Positions 1 through 6,115 are shown, numbered from the stretch's first letter. The stretch is 6,525 nt of DNA from Acidobacteriaceae bacterium (GCA_027306745.1 DAHUZD010000167.1:1-6525), one strand, 5' to 3'. Program-made: numbers and translations. Notes: generated by a model not told the origin, from the sequence alone.

Positions 1-362
1 GGTGTCAGCGAGACCAACACGGCGCGGCCATCTTTTTTTGAGGGCTGTTTGCGCACCAGGCCGCGTTGCGCTGCACGCTCCACCAGGCCCACTACGGAAT
101 TGTGCCGCTCCTGCAAAAACTCGGCCAAGTCAGACAGCGTCGCCTGGCCCTGTTCGCAAAATCCGGCGATGCCCAGCAGCAGTTGGTGCTGTTGCGGCGT
201 TACCCCGCAGGAACGTGCAGCTGCTTCGCTGAAGCGAACAAATTTACGCAATGTGTAGCGAAAATGGGCCAGCTCACGCACGCCCGGCAGTCCCGGCTTC
301 CCGGCGCGAGCGGGCTTTTTGGCAGAAGGAGAGGGTTGGCTTGGCCGCGTGCTGGTTGCCAT
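1..362 (-). CDS. MarR-family transcriptional regulator (N-terminal part, cut by window edge)
   Basis: The minus-strand frame opens with ATG at 362-360 and stays open to base 1, giving 120 residues and no stop, so the C-terminus lies outside the window. Residues 2-27 are a Pro/Ser/Lys/Ala-rich, probably disordered tail. Residues 31-50 (RYTLRKFVRF in the middle) look like the first dimerisation helix. GVTPQQHQLLL (53-63) is the typical MarR helix entry, LSDLAEFLQERHNSVVGLVE (76-95) is the helix-turn-helix, and GLVRKQ...DGRAVLVSLT (101-120) is the wing. MarR proteins are usually dimeric winged-helix repressors that bind palindromes and respond to small ligands or oxidants; the ligand here is unknown. 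An in-frame stop at 393-395 and no other start codon upstream make ATG 362 the longest possible start. No Shine-Dalgarno precedes it, and a TATAAT lies only six bases upstream, so the mRNA may be leaderless. A GTG at residue 28 is an alternative start. Confidence 0.85.
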   Translation of the reverse strand, partial: MATSTRPSQPSPSAKKPARAGKPGLPGVRELAHFRYTLRKFVRFSEAAARSCGVTPQQHQLLLGIAGFCEQGQATLSDLAEFLQERHNSVVGLVERAAQRGLVRKQPSKKDGRAVLVSLT

Positions 363-368
363 AAAAAA

Positions 369-389
369 ATTATATCGTAATGCGATATA
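369..389 (-). promoter_or_regulatory. Candidate promoter -10 box with overlapping palindromic operator for the MarR gene
   Basis: Read on the minus strand, bases 374-369 spell a perfect -10 hexamer, TATAAT, six bases before the MarR start codon. Overlapping it is a perfect inverted repeat, TATATCG (371-377) and CGATATA (383-389), with a 5-base spacer. A dimeric repressor bound there would cover the -10 box, the usual arrangement for MarR autoregulation. No good -35 hexamer is visible at the expected distance. That the MarR protein itself binds here is inferred from position. Confidence 0.55.
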
Positions 390-452
390 TATTTATGCGC
401 GCACTTCTGGGATCCATTGAAGTCCTCAATCGGGGCAAGAGAATGAAGCTTG

Positions 453-1064
453 CTATTGTTTTTTTTGCGCGCGCTGGCGCGCTGGGCAGGCTGGCAGTTC
501 ACAGACAGGCATGGCCGCTAATGTGTGCAGCAATTGTTTGCGCTCTTCTCCGGGCGGCAGTGCAGCCAGCACTTCGCGCCGCAACTGGCCAAGCTGCGCT
601 AGTTGCCCGCCTAAATCCGGTGCGAGCTGCGCATCGATCTCTTTGCGCAGTCGTTGGGCCAACGCCGGGCTTTCGCCCGCGGTCGAAATGGCGATTTGCA
701 AATCTCCGCGTTCGACAATGGAGGGAAAATAGAAATCGCAGTTGGGCGGGTCATCCACGGAGTTGCAGAGGATTCTGCGTTCACTGGCCAGCGTGAAGAT
801 TTGGTGATTCACTTCTGGCGAAGATGTGGCTGCGACGACGAGGAAGACATCGTCCAGGTCGCTGGCTGCAAATGCGCGCGGATGCCAAAGGAAACTTCCG
901 GCAGCGGCTTGTTGCGCAACTGCGGGCAGGGCCTCGGGCGCGACAACGGTGAGATGGGCCTGAGCATGCAGCAAGCTGGCGATTTTTTCGGCGGCAACAT
1001 TGCCTGCGCCTGCCACCAGGCAGCGCCGTCCAGCGAGCGTCAAGAAGATGGGAAACAAGGGCAC
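453..1064 (-). CDS. Precorrin-2 dehydrogenase / sirohydrochlorin ferrochelatase (siroheme synthase, CysG N-terminal/Met8p type)
   Basis: This 203-residue cytosolic protein matches the NAD-dependent N-terminal half of CysG and yeast Met8p. That family oxidises precorrin-2 to sirohydrochlorin and inserts Fe2+ to make siroheme, the cofactor of sulfite and nitrite reductases. The Rossmann start is visible as LVAGAGNVAAEKIASLL (16-32), with the dinucleotide-binding GAGNVA at 19-24. The conserved SVDDP (102-106) carries the Asp pair that aligns with the catalytic Asp of CysG/Met8p. FYFPSIVERGDLQIAISTAG (111-130) and ESPALAQRLRKEI (131-143) are the family signature at the dimerisation region. No methyltransferase (SUMT/CobA) domain follows, so precorrin-2 must come from a separate enzyme elsewhere. 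The start is GTG at 1064-1062, chosen because AGGAG lies 8 bases upstream and the beta strand begins at once. The stop is TAG at 453-455. The C-terminal 15 residues are poorly conserved, K/Q/R-rich, and include an A8 run. Confidence 0.92.
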   Translation of the reverse strand: MPLFPIFLTLAGRRCLVAGAGNVAAEKIASLLHAQAHLTVVAPEALPAVAQQAAAGSFLWHPRAFAASDLDDVFLVVAATSSPEVNHQIFTLASERRILCNSVDDPPNCDFYFPSIVERGDLQIAISTAGESPALAQRLRKEIDAQLAPDLGGQLAQLGQLRREVLAALPPGEERKQLLHTLAAMPVCELPACPARQRAQKKQ

Positions 1065-1072
1065 GCGCGCGG

Positions 1073-1077
1073 CTCCT
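1073..1077 (-). promoter_or_regulatory. Ribosome binding site fixing the GTG start of the siroheme synthase gene
   Basis: On the minus strand AGGAG (within TAGGAG) lies 8 bases before GTG at 1064, an ideal spacing. It supports this non-ATG start over internal ones. Confidence 0.75.
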
Positions 1078-1083
1078 AATGTG

Positions 1084-1110
1084 ATTTTAGGCCAAGAATC
1101 CGAAAATCAA
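1084..1110 (-). promoter_or_regulatory. Weak candidate promoter for the siroheme synthase gene
   Basis: On the minus strand TTGATT (1110-1105) and TAAAAT (1089-1084, five of six matches to TATAAT) are separated by 15 bases, shorter than ideal. Transcription would begin close to the AGGAG. A separate promoter is expected because a terminator lies between this gene and rpoD. The rest of 1111-1194 shows nothing else I recognise. Confidence 0.3.
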
Positions 1111-1194
1111 GCGATGCGCCTGCGGCTGGTGCTATCGGGAAATGGCAGGGAGCGTGCAAGAAAATTCGCAGCCATTTGGAGTTTATATAGTGAG

Positions 1195-1244
1195 AAAAAA
1201 TCCAGAGAGTGCTGGTCACTTCCATGCAGCATGCACCCTCTGGA
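1195..1244 (-). terminator. Rho-independent terminator of rpoD
   Basis: On the minus strand the RNA has a 5' arm UCCAGAGGGUGC (1244-1233) and a 3' arm GCACUCUCUGGA (1212-1201). They form 12 continuous pairs including one G-U wobble, with a 20-base loop. Six U residues (1200-1195) follow the stem directly. It begins 53 bases after the rpoD stop. The 5' arm overlaps the dispersed repeat copy at 1236-1267. On the plus strand the stem has an A-C mismatch and no T tract, so it acts in the rpoD direction only. The loop is longer than usual. Confidence 0.75.
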
Positions 1245-1267
1245 TTCTTCGCTTCGCTCAGAATGAC
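1236..1267 (+). repeat. Dispersed intergenic repeat, copy 1
   Basis: This 32-base unit starts CCCTCTGGATTCTTCGCT and ends CGCTCAGAATGAC. A second copy lies inverted at 6043-6074 with one mismatch (T versus A at the 19th base). I recall similar CATTCTGAGCG/GAAGAATCC units scattered between genes in Acidobacteriota and some other environmental bacteria, but that was not checked here. The first nine bases form part of the rpoD terminator stem. Confidence 0.75.
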
Positions 1268-1296
1268 TCGACGTTTTTCATTGCAGATACAGCGAA

Positions 1297-3018
1297 TTAC
1301 ATAGGCTCGCCCTGCACGCCTTCCACAAAGGCGCGCAGTTTACGTGAACGCGATGGATGGCGCAGCTTGCGCAGGGCCTTGGCTTCAATCTGGCGAATGC
1401 GTTCGCGTGTGACTTGGAAGCTCTGGCCAACCTCTTCGAGTGTGTGCTCGGAGCCATCGCCCAGGCCGAAGCGCATCTTGATGACGCGCTCTTCGCGCGG
1501 CGTCAGCGTGCGCAACACCTGTGAAGTGTAATCCTTCAGGTTGACGCTGATGACCGCCTCGGAGGGCGAAACCGCCTGCTGATCTTCAATGAAGTCGCCC
1601 AAGTGCGAATCTTCCTCTTCGCCGATTGGAGTTTCCAGCGAGATTGGTTCCTGCGCGATTTTGAGCACCTTGCGCACCTTGGCCACGGGAATGTCCATAC
1701 GCTTGGCGATTTCTTCGGAGCTGGCCTCGCGGCCCAGCTCCTGCACCAGCTGACGCGAGGTGCGGATGAGCTTGTTGATGGTCTCACTCATGTGCACCGG
1801 GATGCGGATGGTGCGCGCCTGATCGGCAATCGCGCGGGTAATTGCCTGACGGATCCACCAGGTGGCGTAGGTGGAGAACTTGTAGCCGCGGCGGTATTCG
1901 AATTTATCAACGGCCTTCATCAGGCCAATGTTGCCCTCTTGAATCAGGTCTAGAAATTGCAGGCCGCGGTTGGTGTACTTTTTGGCGATGGAGACGACCA
2001 GGCGCAGGTTGGCTTCAATCAGCTCGCGCTTGGCTTGTTCGGCATCCATGTCGCCTTGGATCATTTCGCGCTGCGTGCGCTTCAGCTCCGCGACGGAAAC
2101 GCCTGCATCGGCTTCCAGCTTTTCCAGGTCGGTCTTGCAATTCTTCTGCTGGCGGCGGTACTCCTTGCGCATCTCCTCGCTTTTGGATTGCTCGTATTTC
2201 TGGTCGAGGGTCTTTACCTGCCGCTCCAGCGTGCGCATGGCGTCTACGGTCTTGTTCAGTTTGTCCAGCAGACGTTTGCGTTCGCCATTGGTATACCGCA
2301 GCTCGCGCACGACGCGCGAAACGGCCACACGCTCACGTCCCAGCGCCCAGCGCGTCTTGCGGTATTCGCGGGCCTTGGTTTTTTCCTTGGGATTGATGTC
2401 GGCCAGCTTTTCGGCCAGGTGCTGCGCTTTTTTCTGGTGCTTCACCAGGGCGTCAATGCGCGCCGTTGTCTGCTTGACGCGCGCCTGTACCACCTCTTCG
2501 GTGATCTCTTCCTCATCAAAGACAACGACTTCCTTGATGTTGCGCACGCCGCGCTTCAGGTCTTCGCCGAGAGCCATGATCTCACGGATCACGATGGAGG
2601 AGCGCGAAATGGCCTTCATCACGCGCATCTGGCCGCGCTCAATGCGGCGGGCTATTTCGACTTCGCCTTCGCGGGTCAGCAGCGGCACCGTGCCCATTTC
2701 GCGCAAGTACATGCGCACCGGGTCCTTGGTGTTCTCCATTGCGCCCGGCGTCAGGTCGAGTTCAACGTCTTCGCTTTCCTCGCCAGCTTCCGGCTCAAAC
2801 TTGTCCGTGCCAAACTTCGGCCCTTCGTCGAGCAGATCAATGCCCTGCGAGCCGATGGTGGTCATCAGTTCATCGAGATCGTCCGGGGAGTGGACATCAC
2901 TCGGCAGCAGGTCGTTGACCTCGCCAAAGGTCAGGTAGCCCTTTTCCTTGCCGGTGTCGATGATATTGTCAATGTCGTCTTCGAATTTATCTTCCAAAGT
3001 GAATGCGCCTCGCCGCAT
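1297..3018 (-). CDS. rpoD: RNA polymerase principal sigma factor RpoD (sigma-70, SigA)
   Basis: This 573-residue protein has the full domain order of a primary sigma factor. Region 1.1 spans about 10-65 ([13 protein letters not shown] at 27-39), followed by an acidic stretch, 75-89. Region 1.2 is at 98-130 ([20 protein letters not shown]). A long Lys/Glu/Arg-rich, probably coiled-coil non-conserved region spans about 135-320. Regions 2.1-2.4 cover 329-410, with [12 protein letters not shown] (337-348) binding core polymerase and [19 protein letters not shown] (379-397) melting and reading the -10 box. Region 3 covers about 411-485, including the [14 protein letters not shown] finger (466-479). 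Region 4 runs from about 495 to 565, with the -35-reading [23 protein letters not shown] (527-546). Region 1.1 and the length exclude an alternative sigma factor. ATG at 3018 has no Shine-Dalgarno and sits inside a hairpin. TTG at residue 8, with GAGG ten bases upstream, is an alternative start. The stop is TAA at 1297-1299. The gene is divergent from gyrA, and no dnaG is adjacent. Confidence 0.97.
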   Translation of the reverse strand: MRRGAFTLEDKFEDDIDNIIDTGKEKGYLTFGEVNDLLPSDVHSPDDLDELMTTIGSQGIDLLDEGPKFGTDKFEPEAGEESEDVELDLTPGAMENTKDPVRMYLREMGTVPLLTREGEVEIARRIERGQMRVMKAISRSSIVIREIMALGEDLKRGVRNIKEVVVFDEEEITEEVVQARVKQTTARIDALVKHQKKAQHLAEKLADINPKEKTKAREYRKTRWALGRERVAVSRVVRELRYTNGERKRLLDKLNKTVDAMRTLERQVKTLDQKYEQSKSEEMRKEYRRQQKNCKTDLEKLEADAGVSVAELKRTQREMIQGDMDAEQAKRELIEANLRLVVSIAKKYTNRGLQFLDLIQEGNIGLMKAVDKFEYRRGYKFSTYATWWIRQAITRAIADQARTIRIPVHMSETINKLIRTSRQLVQELGREASSEEIAKRMDIPVAKVRKVLKIAQEPISLETPIGEEEDSHLGDFIEDQQAVSPSEAVISVNLKDYTSQVLRTLTPREERVIKMRFGLGDGSEHTLEEVGQSFQVTRERIRQIEAKALRKLRHPSRSRKLRAFVEGVQGEPM

Positions 3019-3032
3019 CGCTGCGCGATGCG
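3014..3032 (-). promoter_or_regulatory. Hairpin enclosing the rpoD start codon
   Basis: Bases CGCATCG (3014-3020) and CGATGCG (3026-3032) are perfect 7-base inverted repeats with a 5-base loop. The annotated ATG (3018-3016) lies inside the 3' arm of the mRNA stem. Immediately upstream there is no purine-rich Shine-Dalgarno. The hairpin could restrain initiation at this ATG, or the real start may be TTG at 2997-2995. The pairing is seen directly; the effect is inferred. Confidence 0.5.
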
Positions 3033-3067
3033 TAAATTTTGTTGTCCGAGAGTTGGACGTTCCATGC

Positions 3068-3113
3068 GGTCAAAAGCCGCGGCGGCTGGTCAAAGTGACC
3101 GGATCGTGGTCAC
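3068..3113. promoter_or_regulatory. GGTCA repeat array with overlapping inverted repeats in the rpoD-gyrA region
   Basis: GGTCA occurs on the plus strand at 3068, 3088 and 3108, exactly 20 bases apart. An inverted TGACC lies at 3096-3100. This makes two overlapping perfect inverted repeats: GGTCA-AAG-TGACC (3088-3100) and GTGACC-7-GGTCAC (3095-3113). A third stem, AGCCG-CGG-CGGCT, occupies 3075-3087 between the first two units. Even spacing near two helical turns suggests protein binding sites on one face of DNA. If rpoD transcription starts near 3140, the array is also in its leader RNA. No regulator can be named. Confidence 0.45.
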
Positions 3114-3146
3114 GCCAAGGCGCACGTCCCCAGACAACCACAGTTT

Positions 3147-3175
3147 ATCATAGAGTTGTCAATTTTTTGCGGCAA
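3147..3175 (-). promoter_or_regulatory. Candidate sigma-70 promoter of rpoD
   Basis: On the minus strand TTGCCG (3175-3170) and TATGAT (3152-3147) are separated by 17 bases. The -10 matches the consensus at five of six positions and the -35 at four. Transcription would begin near 3140, leaving a leader of about 120 bases. A perfect TTGACA also occurs at 3162-3157 but lacks a good -10 at 16-18 bases. Confidence 0.5.
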
Positions 3176-3194
3176 GTTTTCTGCACTCCGCACG

Positions 3195-3223
3195 TTGCCC
3201 TCCATGCATTGGATGCATATCAT
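3195..3223 (+). promoter_or_regulatory. Candidate sigma-70 promoter of gyrA
   Basis: TTGCCC (3195-3200) and TATCAT (3218-3223) are separated by 17 bases. The -10 matches five of six consensus bases and the -35 four of six. Transcription would begin near 3230, giving a leader of about 70 bases. The spacer holds two ATGCAT palindromes (3204-3209 and 3213-3218) separated by TGG, which could be an operator or a bendable element. The second overlaps the first base of the -10 box. Confidence 0.5.
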
Positions 3224-3250
3224 AGAAGCTGGGAAGCACGGAATCCCGAA

Positions 3251-3282
3251 CGGCGCATTCGCCGAATCTTTGCTGGCAGGAG
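3251..3282 (+). promoter_or_regulatory. gyrA: gyrA leader: small hairpin and distant Shine-Dalgarno
   Basis: The leader holds a 5-base-pair hairpin, CGGCG-CATT-CGCCG (3251-3264), followed by AGGAG at 3278-3282. The AGGAG is 18 bases from ATG 3301, much more than the usual 5-10, so its role as ribosome binding site is uncertain. No better site lies closer to the start. Confidence 0.35.
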
Positions 3283-3300
3283 CGCCTTCTCACTTCACAC

Positions 3301-5967
3301 ATGGCAGACGATCAGAACCCACAACTCCCCCTTGGTAACGGCGGCAATCCACCGGATGGCACAACGCCGTCTGGCCCCGGTGCGCTCAACCTGATCCCCA
3401 TCAACATTGAAGAGGAGATGCGGCGATCGTATCTCGACTACTCAATGTCGGTCATCATCGGACGTGCGCTGCCGGATGTGCGCGACGGCCTGAAGCCGGT
3501 GCACCGGCGCGTGCTCTACACGATGCACGAGATGGGCCTGCAGCACAACAAAAAGTACACCAAGTGCGCCAAGGTTGTCGGTCAGGCCATGGGCTTGTAT
3601 CACCCGCACGGCGACGCTTCCATCTACGACACGCTGGTGCGTTTGGCGCAGCCCTTTTCCATTCGCTATGTGATGGTGGATGGCCAGGGAAATTTTGGTT
3701 CCGTGGACGGCGATCCGCCGGCTGCCATGCGCTACACTGAGGCGCGCCTGACGCGCTTGGCGGGCGAATTGCTCGCGGACATTGACCAAGACACGGTCGA
3801 CTTTGTTCCCAACTACGACGAAAGCACCAGCGAACCCGCCGTGCTGCCGACTCGCATTCCCAATCTGATCGTCAACGGATCAAGCGGCATCGCCGTCGGC
3901 ATGGCCACCAACATTCCGCCGCACAATTTGACGGAGATCGTCAACGCGGCCATCGAGATGGTCAACAATCCGCAGGCCGGGCTGATCGAAGTGATGAAGC
4001 ACGTGCAAGGGCCAGACTTCCCCACGGGCGGCTTTATTTATGGCCGGTCCGGCATTGTGGAGGCATACAAGACCGGTCGCGGACGCTTCCTGATGCGCGC
4101 TCGCGTGGCCACGGAGAACATGGCGCAAGGCCGCCAGTCCATCATCGTTACCGAAATTCCCTATCAGGTGAACAAGTCCAAGCTGATCGAGCGCATCGCC
4201 GCGCTGGTCAACGAAAAGATCATTGACGAAATCAGCGACGTGCGCGATGAAAGCGATCGCGACGGCATGCGCATCGTCATTGAATTGAAGCGTGGCGCAG
4301 AGTCGCAGATCGTTCTCAACCAGCTTTACAAGCACACGCAGATGCAGGAAAGTTTTTCGATGATCTTTTTGGCCGTGGTCAACGGCCAGCCACGAGAGCT
4401 GAGCCTGCCTGCGGCCATCCGTCACTTTTTGGATCATCGCGTGGATGTGGTGCGCCGTCGCACCGCCTTCCTGCTACAAAAGGCCCGCGACCGTGAACAT
4501 ATTTTGCTCGGCTACCAGATCGCGCTCGACCACCTAGACAGCGTCATCAAGATCATTCGCGGCTCCACATCGCGGCCCGATGCGCGCGAGAGCCTCTTCC
4601 AATACTTCTCCGGCAAGTCCATCAAGCTGCAAGGCAGTGAACTGCGCGGCGTCACGTTGGATGCAGCCAAGTACGGCGTGGATCTGTCGCAGTCCACGGT
4701 GGCCACGCTGATTCTCAGTTACCGCCAGATCGACGCCATTCTCGAATTGCAACTCTATCGACTCACGCAGCTTTCGATTGACGAGTTGCTGCATGAGTTG
4801 AAGGATGTGCGTGACCGCATCGCTGAGTACGAGTCCATTCTGGCCAGTGAAAAGAAGCTGCGCGCTGTGATCGTCAAGGAATTGGAAGCGGTCAAGAAAG
4901 ACTACGGCGACGAGCGCCGCACACAGATTCTCGACGAAAGCGCCGAGTTGCAACTGGAAGACCTGATCGCCGATGAGCAGGTGGCCATCACCGTCTCGCA
5001 CTCCGGCTACTTGAAGCGCACGCCGCTCACCACCTATCGCCAGCAGCGGCGCGGCGGCCAGGGACGCATGGGCATGAAGACGCGCGAGGAGGATTTCGTC
5101 GAGCAGTTGATCGTCGATTCCACGCATGCCTATCTGCTCTACTTCACCAACACGGGCCGCGTGTATTGGCTCAAGGTCTATGAGATTCCCGACGTGGGCG
5201 CTGCGGGCAAGGGCAAGGCCATCGCCAGCCTGCTCAACCTGCAACCGGGCGAAAAGGTTTGCGCCATTCTGCCTGTGCGCAATTTGGAGGAAGAGGGCAA
5301 GTTCATCTTCTTCGCCACGCGCAACGGTACGGTGAAGCGCACGCCGCTCAAGGATTTTTCCAACGTCATGGCACGCGGCATCATCGCCATTGGCGTGGAT
5401 AAGGAAGACGAACTGGTCGCTGCACGCATCACCGACGGCAAGCAGGTGGTCTTTTTGGCAACGCATGAGGGAATGGCGATTCGCTTTGACGAAAACGATG
5501 TACGTTCCATGGGCCGACCTGCCTATGGCGTGCGTGGCATCGACCTCGGAGCCAAGGATTACCTGGTCGGCGCAGCCGTCACGCCCAGCGAGCGCAAAAA
5601 GACCGAGGTCGGCGGCGCCTGCGCCTGCCTGATCCTCTCCGTGACCGAGCATGGCTTTGGCAAACGCACGGATGTGGACGAGTACCGGCTGCAATCGCGC
5701 GGCGGCAAGGGCGTCATCAACGTGAAGACCACGGCCAAGAATGGCAAGGTTAGCTCCATTCAACTGGTCGATGAATCCAGCGAGTTGATGGTGATCAGCC
5801 AATTTGGCAAGATCATCCGCATCGACACCAAAACCATCCGCGAGGCGGGCCGCTCGACGCAGGGCGTCAAGCTGCTGAACCTGGAAGAGGGCGACAAGGT
5901 GGGCGCAGCCGTGGTGATTCCGCCCGATGAAAAGGAAAACGGCGAAAACGGAACGCTCCTGCAATAA
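3301..5967 (+). CDS. gyrA: DNA gyrase subunit A
   Basis: This 888-residue subunit works with GyrB as an A2B2 enzyme that adds negative supercoils using ATP. The breakage-reunion domain is about 1-545. It includes INIEEEMRRSYLDYSMSVI (34-52), the quinolone-region HPHGDASIYD (101-110), and AAMRYTEARL (141-150), with the catalytic Tyr145 (E. coli Tyr122) preceded by Arg144. A helical stretch near 500-550 leads to the C-terminal DNA-wrapping pinwheel, whose six blades are recognisable near 561, 611, 668, 715, 776 and 829. The GyrA box in blade 1 reads QRRGGQG (582-588), and a degenerate copy, QSRGGKG, is at 798-804. These mark gyrase rather than topoisomerase IV ParC. ATG 3301 gives an N-terminus about 23 residues longer than E. 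coli's, rich in Pro, Gly and Asn. Alanine 106 at the E. coli Ser83 position predicts lower quinolone sensitivity. A short acidic tail ends at TAA 5965-5967. The gene diverges from rpoD and has its own terminator. Confidence 0.97.
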   Translation: MADDQNPQLPLGNGGNPPDGTTPSGPGALNLIPINIEEEMRRSYLDYSMSVIIGRALPDVRDGLKPVHRRVLYTMHEMGLQHNKKYTKCAKVVGQAMGLYHPHGDASIYDTLVRLAQPFSIRYVMVDGQGNFGSVDGDPPAAMRYTEARLTRLAGELLADIDQDTVDFVPNYDESTSEPAVLPTRIPNLIVNGSSGIAVGMATNIPPHNLTEIVNAAIEMVNNPQAGLIEVMKHVQGPDFPTGGFIYGRSGIVEAYKTGRGRFLMRARVATENMAQGRQSIIVTEIPYQVNKSKLIERIAALVNEKIIDEISDVRDESDRDGMRIVIELKRGAESQIVLNQLYKHTQMQESFSMIFLAVVNGQPRELSLPAAIRHFLDHRVDVVRRRTAFLLQKARDREHILLGYQIALDHLDSVIKIIRGSTSRPDARESLFQYFSGKSIKLQGSELRGVTLDAAKYGVDLSQSTVATLILSYRQIDAILELQLYRLTQLSIDELLHELKDVRDRIAEYESILASEKKLRAVIVKELEAVKKDYGDERRTQILDESAELQLEDLIADEQVAITVSHSGYLKRTPLTTYRQQRRGGQGRMGMKTREEDFVEQLIVDSTHAYLLYFTNTGRVYWLKVYEIPDVGAAGKGKAIASLLNLQPGEKVCAILPVRNLEEEGKFIFFATRNGTVKRTPLKDFSNVMARGIIAIGVDKEDELVAARITDGKQVVFLATHEGMAIRFDENDVRSMGRPAYGVRGIDLGAKDYLVGAAVTPSERKKTEVGGACACLILSVTEHGFGKRTDVDEYRLQSRGGKGVINVKTTAKNGKVSSIQLVDESSELMVISQFGKIIRIDTKTIREAGRSTQGVKLLNLEEGDKVGAAVVIPPDEKENGENGTLLQ

Positions 5968-5982
5968 TTTTCCTCGCAACAG

Positions 5983-6032
5983 ACAAATGCCGCAGCAGAG
6001 GATTTCCCCTCCGCTGCGGCATTTGTTTTATT
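5983..6032 (+). terminator. Rho-independent terminator of gyrA
   Basis: ACAAATGCCGCAGC (5983-5996) pairs perfectly with GCTGCGGCATTTGT (6013-6026), a 14-base-pair stem. Inside, after one A-C mismatch, GAGG (5998-6001) pairs with CCTC (6008-6011), leaving a 6-base loop. TTTTATT (6026-6032) follows. The hairpin begins 15 bases after the gyrA stop. The opposite strand lacks a T run, so it is not clearly bidirectional. Confidence 0.88.
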
Positions 6033-6042
6033 CAAATAAAGC

Positions 6043-6074
6043 GTCATTCTGAGCGTAGCGAAGAATCCAGAGGG
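6043..6074 (-). repeat. Dispersed intergenic repeat, copy 2 (inverted relative to copy 1)
   Basis: The reverse complement of 6043-6074 matches copy 1 (1236-1267) at 31 of 32 positions. It lies between the gyrA terminator and the end of the convergent PfpI-type gene. Unlike copy 1 it has no matching second arm nearby, so it forms no obvious terminator stem. Confidence 0.75.
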
Positions 6075-6115
6075 CCTGCGCTGAAAAAGCGTCGCTGCCA
6101 TCCATTAAAAATCGC

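Noticed and set aside
453..480. GC-rich hairpin at the end of the siroheme gene as a terminator
   Set aside because: The GCGCGC pair is followed on the gene's own strand by A residues rather than T residues, so it does not look like an intrinsic terminator.
380..796. Plus-strand open frame over the siroheme synthase gene
   Set aside because: It overlaps a well-supported gene on the other strand, its start ATG lies within the MarR operator palindrome, and no domain is visible.
1957..3153. 398-residue plus-strand open frame opposite rpoD
   Set aside because: It is the complement of a conserved rpoD frame in high-G+C DNA. Its sequence is Leu/Phe/Ala-rich without a recognisable domain, and it has no start signals.
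3157..3162. Perfect TTGACA on the minus strand as rpoD -35 box
   Set aside because: At 16-18 bases downstream there is no -10-like hexamer (GGTTGT region); the TTGCCG/TATGAT pair fits better.
4534..5979. 481-residue minus-strand open frame opposite gyrA
   Set aside because: It mirrors the gyrA reading frame, and its His/Leu/Asp-rich composition is typical of antisense shadows. GyrA is unambiguous on the other strand.
6075..6115. Terminator for the PfpI-type gene on the minus strand
   Set aside because: There are T runs (from AAAAA on the plus strand) but no stable stem directly before them.
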